DNA of 64,000 bases from Blastobasis lacticolella (taxonomy: Eukaryota > Arthropoda > Insecta > Lepidoptera > Blastobasidae): positions 16,910,563-16,974,562 of the forward strand of contig LR990048.1 in assembly GCA_905147135.1 (NCBI GenBank). The letters are read 5' to 3'. Position 1 is the stretch's first letter. Every line of letters starts with the position of its first letter. The notes below the pieces were generated by a model. It had not been told where the DNA came from. It ran no database searches and worked only from the letters and a program-made list of their open reading frames with translations. Both the position numbers and the translations under genes were made by a program. This document shows, piece by piece, positions 1 to 12,049 of the stretch.

Positions 1-245
1 CGAGATTCGCCTTGACCATGATCCAGGATTTAGCGGATCAGATAATTATAGTGGAGCGACAGATTGGATCGTGGTTACACATTCAGTCGCTTGAATGTCA
101 GGTTTCATCACGGTGTTTTCTCTTACCGTAAGAGTAATGTACATAACTCAGAAAAGAGTTATTGGTACATGGCCGCAGTGGGATTCGAATCCGGTACCTC
201 TCGCTTATGAGTCAGAGGCCTTAACCACTCGACCACCGTCGCTTC
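1..245 (-). repeat. tRNA-headed SINE, family A (cut by window edge)
   Basis: Read on the minus strand, positions 245 to about 180 form a tRNA-like head with an A-box-like TGGTCGAGTGGTTAAGG and a B-box-like GGATTCGAATCC, followed by a body that recurs at about 9.9, 21.2, 21.9 and 23.6 kb. The shared body and the repeated non-tRNA tail show it is a SINE and not a tRNA gene. The 3' end is lost at the window start. Confidence 0.8.
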
Positions 246-1805
246 TAAGTACAATAATATTAGGTTAATATCTGAGTAACGGCGGTTAAGCAAATTTACT
301 GTCACACAAAAACACATTTTCACACAGCCTTTTATCAAGTTATGCAAACATTTTTATCATAAATCGGAGCAAACATTTCTACATACATGATTCACTCAGC
401 CATCATTGGCAATCAATGCCGTACTGCATAGAACAACGTGTTCTTTTTGAGATGCGCTCTTGAGGGCTCTCGTTGTCGAGATTCAAGCCACCAGCTTATA
501 GCGTGATGGGAGCTACTCCACGGCTAATTGATGGCATTTACAAAGTTGATTAGGTCAAGTACATTCGCTTGTGAACTATTTGGCTAGGTATGTGGTGTGT
601 TTGTGTACTCGTATGTGTTTTTCGGGTGAATGGAGGACCGATGCTTTTGTTTCAAGGAGTGGAAAGACCGTACTGAGTGTTCAAAGGAATGGAATAACAG
701 TAATTACTGCGTGTTTTATCTAATATTACGCTACAGTTTGTCCGTGACTTTGTCTACGGGCATTTTGACAATTATTGTCTTTCCTCGGCGCGGAGTTTTC
801 TAGCAGTTTCGCAATGAAATTGTAACTAACGTACCAACAAATCAACTTTAAACAAGGATAACATTTTATTTTAATTTTTTGTTTCGTTTCATGACTTTCT
901 ATACCGGCCCATATCACAAAGATACTACGATTTAAGGTACGGTTGAATGACAACTAAAATAGCTGTTGTTTACTCTTTAATCACCAGAATATTAAGGAAA
1001 CTGATACAATGTTACACGTGCTTTTATAAGCGCATCCTTAGTGTTGCCATTTTGAGCACATCCGAATTGATTAAATCCATTTATTTTCTACAGAATGGAA
1101 TGTTTTTTATAAATGGCAACACGAGTCACAAATGACAAGTTTGACAGTATATTATTGATTTTTAACAATCGAGTACGTTCAAGATTTTGCTGTTAAAATG
1201 TTACAAGTTCATCGTCAATATCAGTGACGTTATTTGTTAAGGTTTGTCTTATGTTTATTACTCTAACACTACGAAATGGGATAAAAGGGCAACATCCTTC
1301 AACTTGAGGTGAGATTTTTGTGTGCGTAATCTTGTAGCCGAATCCATACAATGCGGGTTGACCCAGATGCGTTAACGAAGTTAAGATAACAACATTGAAT
1401 ACATTCTTGTAAATTGGTACGAATAGTGCTACTTCCAAATAAACCTATTAACAATTAAGATAAGTTAACTGGGTCTTAAGTTGTTTTCTGCTAAACAATT
1501 AATCTTAATTAATCATTAATATTGAATCATTGTTAGAGTTGGTTTGACATGCGTTTGCTGCATGGAAAATTCTATTAGTATCGAAATATTCTTCAAAACT
1601 ACTGCTTTCTTAATACGAGTAGGTATAATACTGTTTGTTTAATCTACAATAGATTCCTCGCCTAGTTTTCAGATAGGTTAACAACAAGTCTACATTGTGG
1701 CGTAATCTCCCTTGGAGTACCTTTCGAACTCATCTCTCTTAATTCGAACACCATACGGTTCAAAATCGAACTGCTAGTGTGTAGTGATACGTATGGCCGA
1801 GTGTG
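246..1805. other. No gene seen
   Basis: AT-rich sequence with only short chance open frames, none with recognisable domain content or splice structure. Confidence 0.6.
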
Positions 1806-1861
1806 TTTGAGAGCACCCCAGTTCGGGGTGCTCTCAAAGCAATAAACAGAAGGCTTTATTG
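1806..1861. other. Two adjacent short hairpins
   Basis: Positions 1806-1819 and 1825-1838 are perfect 14-base inverted repeats around a 5-base loop. They are followed at once by a second hairpin with CAATAAA (1840-1846) and TTTATTG (1855-1861) arms. The second stem contains an AATAAA on both strands, so it could act as a poly(A) signal in either direction. The function is unknown. Confidence 0.7.
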
Positions 1862-1957
1862 AGCCCCGGTGCCCAGCGTGTTTTGTTGCGGGGGCGCACT
1901 GTGTCAGCTTTGACGCGTTTCGGTTAATGTCTCCCGTGGTTTCATTTTATAACGAAA

Positions 1958-2145
1958 CTAGCGGATTCGGCGCGACTTCATTCGCGTGCACCTACTTTAC
2001 CACTACCTACCCTGCTTTTTCTTGCTTTGCTCTTGAATTACTGTATCTATTGATGAAATCGGTATCAAAATCAGTTGCGTAGTTTAAAAGATCTAAGCGT
2101 ACATAGATAGAGACGGCGAGAAGCGACTTTGTGTTATACTATGTG
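1958..2145 (-). mobile_element. Helitron-like non-autonomous fragment
   Basis: On the minus strand the sequence shares the 'aagtcgcttctcgccgt' and 'aaactacgcaa' type blocks with copies at 3.9, 5.8 and 20.5 kb, and ends in GCTAG followed by T, the 3' end expected of a Helitron. The assignment rests on the terminus and repetition only; no Rep/helicase gene is present. Confidence 0.55.
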
Positions 2146-2639
2146 TAGATGTACATAAACTCAACTACGTTGCTGCTTCAACTAACTCTGCATACTGCTA
2201 CAAACTTATCTGACACAATGACAGCGTCGTTGTTGTTGAATTTAGTCTTGCCGCCAAATGATATTTCAATTCGCGACAAGTTCCAGTTTTGATTAGATAA
2301 GTGTGTGGGTCAGATAAGTTTGTGGCACTGTAAGAGTGGTGGGTCGTGGTTGGAGTAAAGTGAGACGTCTTTACAGACAGGATAAAGACATACTCGTTGG
2401 TTAAAGAAAATGGTGTATATTTCAAGTACAGCGGGCTGCCAATGAACTTCCGAGACTTTCCAACCAGCTTATCTCTTGAGCATTTTAATCAAACACCGAG
2501 TGTTTAATTTGCGAGCGCCGATAAGCGCACTCCTAACAGTCCAGTTAACAGAACTTTAATGAAGGGTTATCATTAAAACCAGCTTTGATCGCTTACACCC
2601 ATATCCAAATCAGCCGTTCAACATAACTGGACCTATCGC

Positions 2640-3250
2640 GGTGCAGCGATCGTTAAACATTACCATCACCACCACGGGTCGATCCTCGCTGGTTATTAAA
2701 TCTCACATCCATACGGACCTGCGCTTTAAGACTTTAATTCGTGCAAATGTCCGCCGATTATACGTATCGCTGGCGTACACCGGGTCAAGATACGTTTTAC
2801 GGGCTAGATCTGGCGTTCGACCATTCTTTATTGATCCGCTACTATTTAGCGCGGCGCGAGTTTTGATATCGATATGAGGGGTCTACGATTATTGGTAGGC
2901 AGTGTTCGAACGCCAGCGGGGAAGAGCTCTGATTGTCGATTGCGCTTCCCGTCGTGGTTTGAGTTTGGAGTATGGTGGCGGGGCGGGGCGGGTCTCGGTA
3001 GACTGGTCGGCGGGGAAGAGTTCCGGGCGGGAGCTCAGCGCGCAGCCTCCGCAGTATCGAACGGCCGCGCCCGACCCCACGTGTTCCATTCACCGGCACG
3101 GCTATCAGTACTACCACGTGTGCTCGATTATAGTATTCGCGGAATAATCCATAGTAAACGCTTATCGAGTTCACGTAACGTCGGCATTTACAATCTCTCA
3201 TTTGAATCGATTGTGACTTTCTTGGCGCCCAACAAGGGCCAAGTATAAAA
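2640..3250. promoter_or_regulatory. GC-rich island, possible promoter
   Basis: A markedly GC- and CpG-rich stretch (densest 2930-3080) in an AT-rich background, with GC-box-like GGGGCGGGGCGGG near 2970-2990 and an initiator-like TATCAGTA near 3105. The open frames across it on both strands overlap and look like products of base composition. It could be a promoter with a non-coding first exon, perhaps of the ttyh gene far downstream, but I see no convincing splice donor. Confidence 0.3.
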
Positions 3251-3884
3251 TGACTACCGATGTGTTTCTAACATGTTAATTATATAATAGTATGAACATC
3301 GAACAAGTAGGACGTACGTGATACGAATATTGCAATAAAATGAGTTTCCACGCGGTCCCGTTGATTGGCGCCCAACTCGGGACTTTGATGAGACAACTTT
3401 TGTTTCACGATCACTTTTGTTCGGTCCTCTTGTTTTTATCACGGCCTATTAAAAACCTGCTCCTAAAAGTGGGTAGGCGTCTGACATTGTTATATTTATT
3501 AGCGACTGTAGAAGGGGGTAGTGGGTGAAGGCAGAGGGAGGGAATACATGTTTTGATTTCTACGAAGAAGGCGGCTGCTGAACGGGAGGCTATTAATTTT
3601 AACGGCCCTTAAAAATAGCAGTGTTTCATGATTAGAGCCGCCGACTTTCCTTTTTCTCGCCGCTCGGAATTAGCAGGTCGTTGCGCCCGAATTCTTTGCG
3701 TTTAGGGAGCAGTTAGCGCGGTGGAGTGAAGAAGGGCCGAATTTTGTGAATTAAAATCGCTTGTTGTACTCTAATTAAGCAATGTCTGCGACTTGTTAGG
3801 TCCTAGACTTTAAAACAACTTGGTGTTTCAAAGGACAAACAGAATACATGTTTCTTTATCGTTATTTTAGAAATATATACAACT

Positions 3885-4031
3885 ACGCAATTTTCAACTA
3901 CGCAACGGATTTTAATGCGGTTTTCATATATAGATAGAGCTATTCGAGAGAAAGGTTCATAGGCATGAAAAAATGGGTTGGTAGAGGTAAAGTAGGACGC
4001 TACGCGAACGAAGTCGCACCAGGATAGCTAG
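3885..4031 (+). mobile_element. Helitron-like 3' end
   Basis: Contains the dispersed 'actacgcaacggatttta' block and a terminal segment ending CTAG at 4028-4031 followed by T. Related to the copies at 1958 and 5763. Confidence 0.55.
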
Positions 4032-4307
4032 TAGGATGATAAACAAATAAAGACTACATTCTTGTACAGAAATGTTAAAACATACATTTATCCTTACGAC
4101 TATTACTCACATAGAATATGAATTGCGAAACACAACAGCTCTGCCCATGAAAAATGCATGATCTAGCTGTACCCGACGTGGAAATGACTGTCTATTATTC
4201 ACTGCCCTCATAAGTGACCATGCACTTTAGAATATATCCCAATATTGTACCATTTGTTATTGTCGAGATACATGTATACATACACACTTACGCCTCTATT
4301 CCATAGG

Positions 4308-4672
4308 GGTAGGGCAATGGAAAGGGCTATGCTTGGAGTCTCGTTGCGTGATCAAATCAGAAATGAGGAGATCCGCAAGTGAACCAAGGTCACCGACATA
4401 GCTCTAAGGATTGCCAGACTGAAGTGGCAGTGGGCAGGGCACATAGCTCGAAGAACAGATGTCCGATGGAGCAGTAAAGTTCTCGAGTGGCGACCACGTA
4501 CCGGAAGACGCAGCGTGGGTAGGTCTCCCACATGGTGGACCGACGATCTGGTAAGGATCGCAGGAACTAGCTGGATGCGAAAAGCACAGGACCGGCCTTT
4601 GTGGAGATCTCTGGGGGAGGCCTATGCCCAGCAGTGGGCGTCTTCTGGCTGATATGATGATGATGATTATGA
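4308..4672 (+). mobile_element. RTE-like LINE 3' fragment
   Basis: The degraded translation preserves the C-terminal signature of lepidopteran RTE-type endonuclease/reverse transcriptase proteins: a LKWQWAGHIARRT block, then WRPRTGRR, then WTDDLVRIAG and a SLGEAYAQQW ending. It runs into a short (ATG)n tail. It is 5' truncated and pseudogenic. A longer copy lies at 17.6-18.2 kb on the minus strand. Confidence 0.8.
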
Positions 4673-4944
4673 GGCAGAGACTATCTAGTGCCACAAGCTA
4701 CGAACCTGACACACCTCTCTCGTCTCTTCCACATTCATACATCTTTTCATGCATTTACCGCCGGTTGAGGATACTCCTGACCTGCCAGTTACATGCGATA
4801 CATACACCCTGTTAAATTATTAAATCGTTGCCACACACAACACCAACCTAACCAAACTTAAGTGAACTTTTAACATGGGGTTCTTCAAATGGCATATACC
4901 CGGCATGGTAGATACCCGCTCCTCTTAGGTGCAGAAGTCCTGGA

Positions 4945-5270
4945 TGACGGTAGCCGCTTTCCATCAGGTGGTCCGTCCGTCCGTGTGCCTCTCTAGGCAA
5001 TAAAAAAACCCAAGTTCACTTTCCATACACTTTTTAATGGTACACAAACGAGTAGACAGCCCACTATCATATAACAATGCAGAACCGCAGGCTTGTTGTC
5101 GCTGGATTAAGATGTTAGGACTAAGATGATATGCCTCATGCCTGTAATTGCACTGACTGTCCTTCATTCCGGAACGCAACAATGCAAGCATTGTTGCTTG
5201 GTGGGAGAAATAGATAAGGCGGTGAATCTCATCTGGCGGACTCCTCATTGTTGGCAGTCTTGCCGCCTCT
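4945..5270 (-). repeat. Dispersed repeat, family D
   Basis: The part around 5050-5215 is matched in reverse complement by 27045-27200 (shared blocks around 'caatgcttgcattgttg' and 'gcggttctgcatt'). The part near 4950-4980 shares the 'cacctgatggaaagcgg' block with 26.57, 39.8 and 50.0 kb. Probably a SINE or LINE tail; the class is unresolved. Confidence 0.5.
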
Positions 5271-5762
5271 GCTACCTTAACTAAACCCTAAATGATCATG
5301 CCTTATGCCTAAAACAGATAAGGCCGCCTTTGTTCGTATTATGTATTACAATTGATTGTTTTTATGCGCAATAAGTGTTTATCTATTTGTGCCAGCAGCC
5401 GCTTTTAATCCCGGACGAAAAAAGAGAGGTTTATAGCACCCGTTTGGTATGTGTCTCCGTGTGTCTATCTGTGGCATCGTAGCTCCCAAACGGATGGACC
5501 AATTTTGATGCGGTTTTCTTTATTTCTAAACTTGTCTAATCGAGATGGTTTTTAGCTTTGTTTCATTAAAATCGGTTCAGTAGTTCAGCAAATATTTGAG
5601 TATATGTAAACTTGGTCGAGGGTTATGTGACTTTTTCTGCCGGTTCGGTTATTATTAACGATATCGTAAGTCATGACTGTCAAGCGAAAACAAATCCATA
5701 ACGAAACGTAAAACGCTTCTATTCTTCATAATAATCCCTAATATATTATTGTCTAATAGTCT

Positions 5763-6250
5763 CTACACATAGTATAAAACAAAGTCGCTTCTCGCCGTCT
5801 GTCCGTCTGTAGGCTCGTCTAATCTAAAATGACGCGCCCCACTATCGCATTAACGCACACAAGCAAGTTTAAAATATGGACGCAATACATATACAAATGC
5901 CGTTGTAATTGGTCATTCAGTTGCCGGTAAAATTCAAACGTAGGAGCACGCGTCGTTCATTGGCTTCCACACAGATGAAGTGTCGTTGTCAATATTTGCA
6001 CTCACACATCGAAATCAACTAACTAAGTAGTGGGGCGCGTCATCTTAGACTAGACGAGCTCTACCTATGTATGTGTACTCGTATCTTTGTACACTTAATC
6101 TTTTGAATCAAGGAAAGGATTTTAATGCGGTTTTAAACTTATTTATTTATTTATTCGTATCTCATTAATAGCTGAGTCGCTAATTAGCGGTTTTAAATAA
6201 TAGAGTGATTCATGAGCAAGGTTTATTTATTCATTTATTTCAGGTAACAG
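5763..6250 (+). mobile_element. Helitron-like repeat split by a MITE
   Basis: The left part (5763-5808) carries the 'aacaaagtcgcttctcgcc' block and the right part (6065-6250) continues with 'ctatgtatgt' and 'ggattttaatgcggtttt', as in uninterrupted copies. The MITE at 5809-6064 separates the two, so it inserted later. Confidence 0.6.
5809..6064. mobile_element. MITE, copy 1
   Basis: An element of about 256 bp bounded by inverted termini: GCTCGTCTAATCTAAAATGA on the left against the complement of TCATCTTAGACTAGACGAGC on the right. A second copy with only scattered differences is at 8588-8844. It has no coding capacity. The superfamily is not clear from the termini. Confidence 0.8.
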
Positions 6251-6814
6251 AGGCCCATATTTATAAATATACACTTGAGACACAACATAAATACAAAATA
6301 CAGACAAAGGTAAAACCTAAACCTACATACATATTATTATAAAATGTAAACTAATATATAAAAATTAATATTATTGATTTATATCTTAAAACCTAACTGG
6401 CACTTATAAACAGGAATAAAGTGTTGGTACCCACAGGTAAAGTAGGTGTATGCGAACGAAATCTATACAATTACAAAAATACAGAACTCATATACAGTTA
6501 GGTAATCACTCCACAGCAGTCGAATGTGGTGATTAATGCTGTGCAATGCTGAATTCCACGGTTCCGCCTACCCGGGGACCCTGACAGGCCTATCCGGCCC
6601 AGATCTGGCGACCGGATATCGACCGCCGGCTCTGTTATCGGCGGAAACGAGATGAGTATCTCCAGTGTGGCGACGGTTTCACGCTTCTGTACCTATGTAT
6701 ACGATGTAATGGCGGACACACCTATCTCGCCTCTTCCACATTCATACATCTTTTCATGCATTTACCGCCGGTTGAGGATACTCCTGACCTGCCAGTAACA
6801 TGCGATACATCACA
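6250..6814. other. No gene seen
   Basis: AT-rich sequence followed by a GC-richer stretch (6540-6680) without a supported reading frame. The segment 6715-6800 repeats part of 4705-4800. Confidence 0.5.
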
Positions 6815-7012
6815 TCACAGCCCGTAACAGTCCACTGCAGGACTTAGGGCCTCTCCCGCGAAAGGGGAGGTCATTGCCATAATCTCCACCTATCGCAGTG
6901 TTAAAATATAACAATGGAAAATGCTGCTGCCCATTTTCCAGACTACGGAGACTCTTGATCTTTTGCCTCGAAAGCATTAGTCGCCTTGTACGACACCCAT
7001 GAGTGTAAGGGG
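6815..7012 (-). repeat. Short dispersed repeat, family B
   Basis: Minus-strand copy, missing its 5' end, of the roughly 256-bp repeat also found at 10975, 14173, 29734, 32610 and 36874. Complete copies start GGCCGTGTGGTGTCCGGCAG and end in a GTGATGATGATG-type tail. That 3' microsatellite tail and the target duplications of other copies point to retroposition. No tRNA-like head is evident. Confidence 0.85.
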
Positions 7013-8564
7013 AATGTATTTACATGTTATTAATTGGTGTAATATGTATTCTATTGCGACGCCGACAAATGCCTCTTTTCGATAAAGTTTAATAGAGATT
7101 ATAAATGTCAATAAATAGAATATCCAATCCAAACATTCATCCTTACATACTGTGCATACTTTTACAAGCTTTTATTGAACTTGCAATGTTTGGAAATATG
7201 TACTTACGAATGTATGTTCGGAGCAAATCTTGTAAGCCTAATTTGACCCACTTCCCGGTGTTCAATTGAGCTGAAATTTGGTAAACCTATGTAACTTGGA
7301 TGACAATGCATAGACATGGTGCCATTGAGGTGGTCTGATGGTGGAGTCGGAAGGTCAAAGGAACTAACGACCGCAATAAGCTATCCCAATCGTGTTTGGG
7401 CTCTTTGGAATGGTACGAGTACTATACCGCGCGATAAAAGCTTGTTATTATTATTATTATTCCTGAACAGAGGCAGTTGGAACAACTGACATGACTGTCT
7501 GTATCTCATTATCCTCAACCCATTGACATACTAATTTTTCATTGTTATGAAAAAATATGTTTTATTTCAGGACTTATTCGTTTTACAATATTAGTGTATA
7601 GAAACCGGAACACTCGTGTTTTCTTAGATTACACTCAAGTTGTTATCCTGTACATACATACATATTTACACATTCACGTCCGTAGGAGTATAGGACGATC
7701 GAGTGCCCGCTATAAAATTAATAACATTCTCATGTATTTTAGAATATTTAAAACAGTACAAATGGGAACATCATATGAAAATTACTAGCAGTTAGCAAGC
7801 GCCCTACAAGTACACGACGTACACGACTCCTACACTTTAATTACGGTGCAACCGTATTTCGTGGTTGACCCGGTGAAATTCCACCGGCTCTGTCCGTCCG
7901 GATATACTTCTATCCGCCTCGTGGAACACCGGCCGACATGCCCGGCGCTATGTCTCTATCCGTTAAATAAATTAACATGCAACGCTACCCGGTCAGAAGG
8001 GTCGGTGTAATAACCCTTTCTGTGCCGGATAAAAATTGTACGCCGCCGTGTAATACCCGGGTGGCAGTAACAAGGTTTGGTGCCATTTTTGCGCGGTTCA
8101 CCGGCGGAGTGGCTAGTTCACCGACGCTTTTAAGTGTTCGTGTTTTATATGCGTTAAAAACCTTCGAAAAAAAAACGTTCGAAAACCTTACAGGGTTTCG
8201 AACGAGATCTGTCCGGACCGTAGCAAGTAGAACGGTGTGGTGTCTGCTTATCCCTAAGTGAAAAAACCATTATGTTAGATATGTATGTAAATTGTACATA
8301 CATACATAAAGCTCACGCCTCTGTCCCACAGGTTGGGAAGGCAGAGACTATGGATCGCCACTTTGCTCTGTCCTGACACAACGAACTTCCTAGCCTTGCA
8401 TATATCCACAATAACTTTCATTTATCTCCTTTTATTCTTGCCACTTCCACCCACCCAGCTTTAGTAATAGTGATTGTTTCAGTATTTATTTAATTAATGC
8501 CATGCAACATTATGGAAATTAACAAATTTTTGTCATTTCGAAATAGGCTCTTATTCACGGAAGG
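7013..8564. other. No gene seen
   Basis: No recognisable protein. Around 7850-8250 the sequence is more GC-rich and holds a 94-codon frame (7977-8261) with no recognisable features. This may be the tail of an unidentified retroelement. Confidence 0.5.
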
Positions 8565-8867
8565 TACTTAAGACTTACCTAAGCTAGGTAGAGCTCGTCT
8601 AATCTAAAATGACGGGCCCCACTATCGCATTAACGCACACAAGCAAGTTTAAAATATGGACGCAATACATATACAAATGCCGTTGTAATTGGTCATTCAG
8701 TTGCCGGTAAGATTCAAACGTCGGAGCACGCGCCGTTCATTGGCTCCCACACAGATGAAGTGTCGTTATTAATATTTGCACTCACACATCGAAATCAACT
8801 AACTAAGTAGTGGGGCGCGTCATCTTAGACTAGACGAGCTCTACTTAAGACTTACCTAAGCTAGGTA
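8565..8867. mobile_element. MITE copy 2 with 26-bp flanking direct repeats
   Basis: The MITE (8588-8844) matches copy 1 at 5809-6064, with 'gtagagctcgtcta' against 'tagacgagctctac' termini. It is enclosed by a perfect 26-bp direct repeat at 8565-8590 and 8842-8867, whose inner three bases overlap the MITE ends. A target duplication of this length is unusual for a DNA transposon. Confidence 0.85.
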
Positions 8868-9923
8868 CAGACATTGAAACTAAACCTTTCGTAAATAAAA
8901 TCCGCCGGTCGTGTGTCGGATACTTATATAAATAAAAGTTATATTGTATGAACAGGTGTTCATTGTATTTACAAAACATCGTATGATTGTGCAGAGTGAA
9001 TTTTGGCATTTAAAACAACTGGTTTCGAATGCAATGCACCTGTTGACCTTCGATTCTCTCTCTTGTATGTTGTATTATTCCAAGCAATTTGAGTTAAATT
9101 TAAAGATACGTCGGTATCCGAATTTTTATTCATATTTAAATAGTCATTAAATTGGTCATTGTTAACCTGCCTGACAGATGAAATGGCCGACAACAGGCCG
9201 AACTGTAAAAGGATTTTCTATAGTCATACACTTACAATCTATTCCGATGCAGCTATTCTGTAAAACTGTAAGAGATCTGCTTTGACCTTAGTCTGAGCTT
9301 ACTCCATAGACGCCAATTTTAAACTAGTAGCAGACTCTTCTGAAACTAGTACTAGACGTTTCGTTTTGGCTGGAGCCGACTAACCGTTAATTGCAGGTGA
9401 TACTAATCCTTACGATGTAGAAAATAAAGTCGCTTTTGGACTAATTCGGATGCGCGGGCGAGCCGACATTAGCCGGACGTCCGTCTACGTCCCCCAAACA
9501 AACGTGACTTTATTTTGTACTGCGTAAGTTACGCAACCAAATCAGAGCGTCTGTTACTAGTTTAAGTACTATAAAGATCAATTTAGAACAGACAATTCGC
9601 CAATCAGCCTACAAAGTCCTACAACCATCCCACATGCCCAAATTCCGCTCAGCAACGCCATTAAGTCTAGTACAGACCAATCTGATGTCTCCAAGCAAAA
9701 TTGATCCATACAACGAGCAGTTATTCTATTAGGATAGACGAGTGGGTCCCAATTGCTGGTATGCGTACCCCTGGAGGTGGGGTTTGCTTGCAATTGGTCT
9801 GTCGTCACACAGTTTAATGGTGCTATTCCCAGGTAGGCCCTTTCTAACATTGTTTTAGATGGTGAAGTGGTAAACAAGCCGTAAGCAGTAATAGTAATTA
9901 GTATCTCTTAGTACAAATTACTG
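8868..9923. other. No gene seen
   Basis: Only short unsupported open frames. A 99-codon minus-strand frame at 9578-9877 shows no recognisable domain. Confidence 0.5.
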
Positions 9924-10232
9924 AGCGTCGGTTACGTGGTTAGGGTAGCAGACTAGTAAGCGAGAGGTATCGGGTTCGATTCCCGCTGCGGTCATGTACC
10001 AATGACTCTTTTATGAGTTATGAACATTAGTTGAATACTAACCGATGATCTTACCGGAACACATAGTGATGAAACCTGCACTTTTCAGACGACTGAATGT
10101 GTAACCATAATCCAGTCTGGTCAGGTTCCCCTGGTAGCAGGGTCACGGAGGTCAGACGCTCCGCTGTAACTACCTGATCAGCCAAATCCTGGATCATGGT
10201 CAAGGCGGACCCCGGGCCCTCGTGCGCGAAAG
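9924..10232 (+). repeat. tRNA-headed SINE, family A
   Basis: A tRNA-like head with B-box-like GGGTTCGATTCCC at 9970-9982, followed by the family A body through 'caaatcctggatcatggtca' and 'ggcggaccccgggccc'. The head is diverged from the 1-245 and 23.6-kb copies. Confidence 0.85.
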
Positions 10233-10974
10233 GGTTAGGGGTTTCCTCGAGCCTATCTATAGCATGTTTATTCGACCGTACGTACTTCGGAACTCTACGC
10301 AGGAGCAAGTAATCCGGATCCACTGATAGATAATGGCCCGCTTGTCTCCCCAGGCCCGGGCGTATTTAACTGTGCTTGATAAATTTAGCGGCGGCTGCTG
10401 CCGGACGGACGCATCAGCGGCCCCGTCTATTGTCGGAGCGGCTTCCAGAAACGATTCTTGCTGCTTCCTGCCACTGGTTGTGGTTGTTGGACGTTTTTGT
10501 TTCAGATGTGTTACATGATTGTTCGATTCGTTTGTTTATTCGAATGGCATGTTAAACCACTTGTTAATGAATAAGACTTTTTTTGTAAAAGGCTTGAAAT
10601 TTGGATATATCTATATTGGTGACAAATTAAAAAAAAAAGGAAGAAAACAACAAAATAATGAGAAAAATGCCGTGCCATAAAAGACACAGTAGGAAAACCT
10701 TTGAATATTCTTGAAATATTTGACGTACCATACATAGACAGACATACATATTATTACCGTTTAAAAATTATTGACGTAGTTTCTGTAGGTGTGTCATTAA
10801 CGACATAGTAGAAAATAGAAACCTATATTAGAAACAATTAAGTCCACAGCTCTATTTTAAAAGACTTGAGCCACTTAATGGCTTCGTCACTCAGGCTGAT
10901 CAGGTCATCCGTAAGGCCTCCGATGTATCGCGTTATAGGACATTCTGAGATAATATTCAATGTAATCAATTAAT
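10233..10974. other. No gene seen
   Basis: A mixed-composition stretch with no supported gene and no repeat I can name. Confidence 0.5.
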
Positions 10975-11235
10975 AATCACAGCCCATAACAGTCCACTGT
11001 AGGACTAAGGGTCCCTTTTACGAAAAGGGAGGTTATTGCCATAATCTCCATGCTTGACCGGCTTGGCGGGTTGGAGACCGCAGTGTTATAAATATAACAA
11101 TGGAAAACGCTGCTGCCCATTATCCAGCCTACGGGGACTAGATCTTTTGCCTCTAAAACATTAGTCGCCTTGTGCGACACCCACGAGTGTAAGGGGTTAG
11201 TGCTATTCTACTCGGCCGGACACCACACGGCCGAG
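10975..11235 (-). repeat. Short dispersed repeat, family B
   Basis: Near full-length minus-strand copy, ending on the plus strand with the complement of the GGCCGTGTGGTGTCCGG start. Confidence 0.85.
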
Positions 11236-11705
11236 AGTATAAATTACGGTCTTAGTTCCAGTTCCCAAAATAGTAAGAGAATAAGAGTATGTTTACGTAT
11301 ATAAGTGGGACATTTCTTACATGCCTTCTAAAGAGAGATTTCTCAACCATACCAACCGCCATCATTTCCATCAGAGATTGTTTGTCACGCCATCAGTAAC
11401 GATCAATAAAGAAGTAACGGTCCAAAAGAAATTCTATTTGCACAAGAAAGGCGCGATTCTTTACGAATGTTTGCAGCTAAATGGCTTTGTACAATCAACG
11501 GCGCTCTCGCATAGGCATCTGTTTAAAATAACGGGTCAGGGCCACATAAGAATCACAGGCGCGTGTGACAGCCACATGACAAAATGACAAACATAACATA
11601 TCGTGAGTCCCGCAGACGGTACATTCTTGGTGACACCGCAAATCATTAGTTGTTATACGCAAATGGACAAGCGTGACTTCGTTAGCGTGTTGTCCTACCC
11701 TTTTT
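11236..11705. other. No gene seen
   Basis: A plus-strand frame of 88 codons (11321-11587) shows no recognisable domain and no splice context that would support it. Confidence 0.5.
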
Positions 11706-11935
11706 TAATGTAATACGGCAGACAAACAGGCATGCGGGCCACCTGATGGAAAGTGGTCACCGCCGTCTATGGACATCAGCAATACCAGGGTGCCACCAAT
11801 GCGTTGCCTGCCTCTAAGGAGACCTCTAATATCCCTCTTGAAGGATCCCATGTCATAGTCCAAAGGAAACACTGTGGCTGGGAGTTCATTCCACATCCGA
11901 ATCGACGAGCGGGAAACGATAAACCTTTCTCTTGA
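11706..11935 (-). mobile_element. LINE ORF2 C-terminal fragment (CR1/L2-like)
   Basis: On the minus strand a decayed frame reads MWNELPATVFPLDYDMGSFK followed by a RGLLRGRQRIGG and LVLLMSIDGGDHFPSGG block, the usual C-terminus of CR1/L2-group LINE proteins. It abuts a T-run on the plus strand, which is its poly(A). Related fragments are at 15537 and 50503. 5' truncated. Confidence 0.75.
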
Positions 11936-12049
11936 ATCACTCTGTCTATTGGTAAAAACCGCATAAAAATCTGTTCATTAGTTTTTGAGTTTATTGCGAA
12001 CAGACAGACAGATAGTCAGTCGCGGCGTGGGACTTTGTTTTATAAAATG

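Noticed and set aside
180..245. tRNA gene on the minus strand
   Set aside because: The tRNA-like head is joined to a body repeated at several other places; it is the promoter part of a SINE.
2842..3248. Arg/Gly-rich proteins read on both strands
   Set aside because: Overlapping open frames in all directions of a GC-rich island, as expected from base composition; no domain or splice support.
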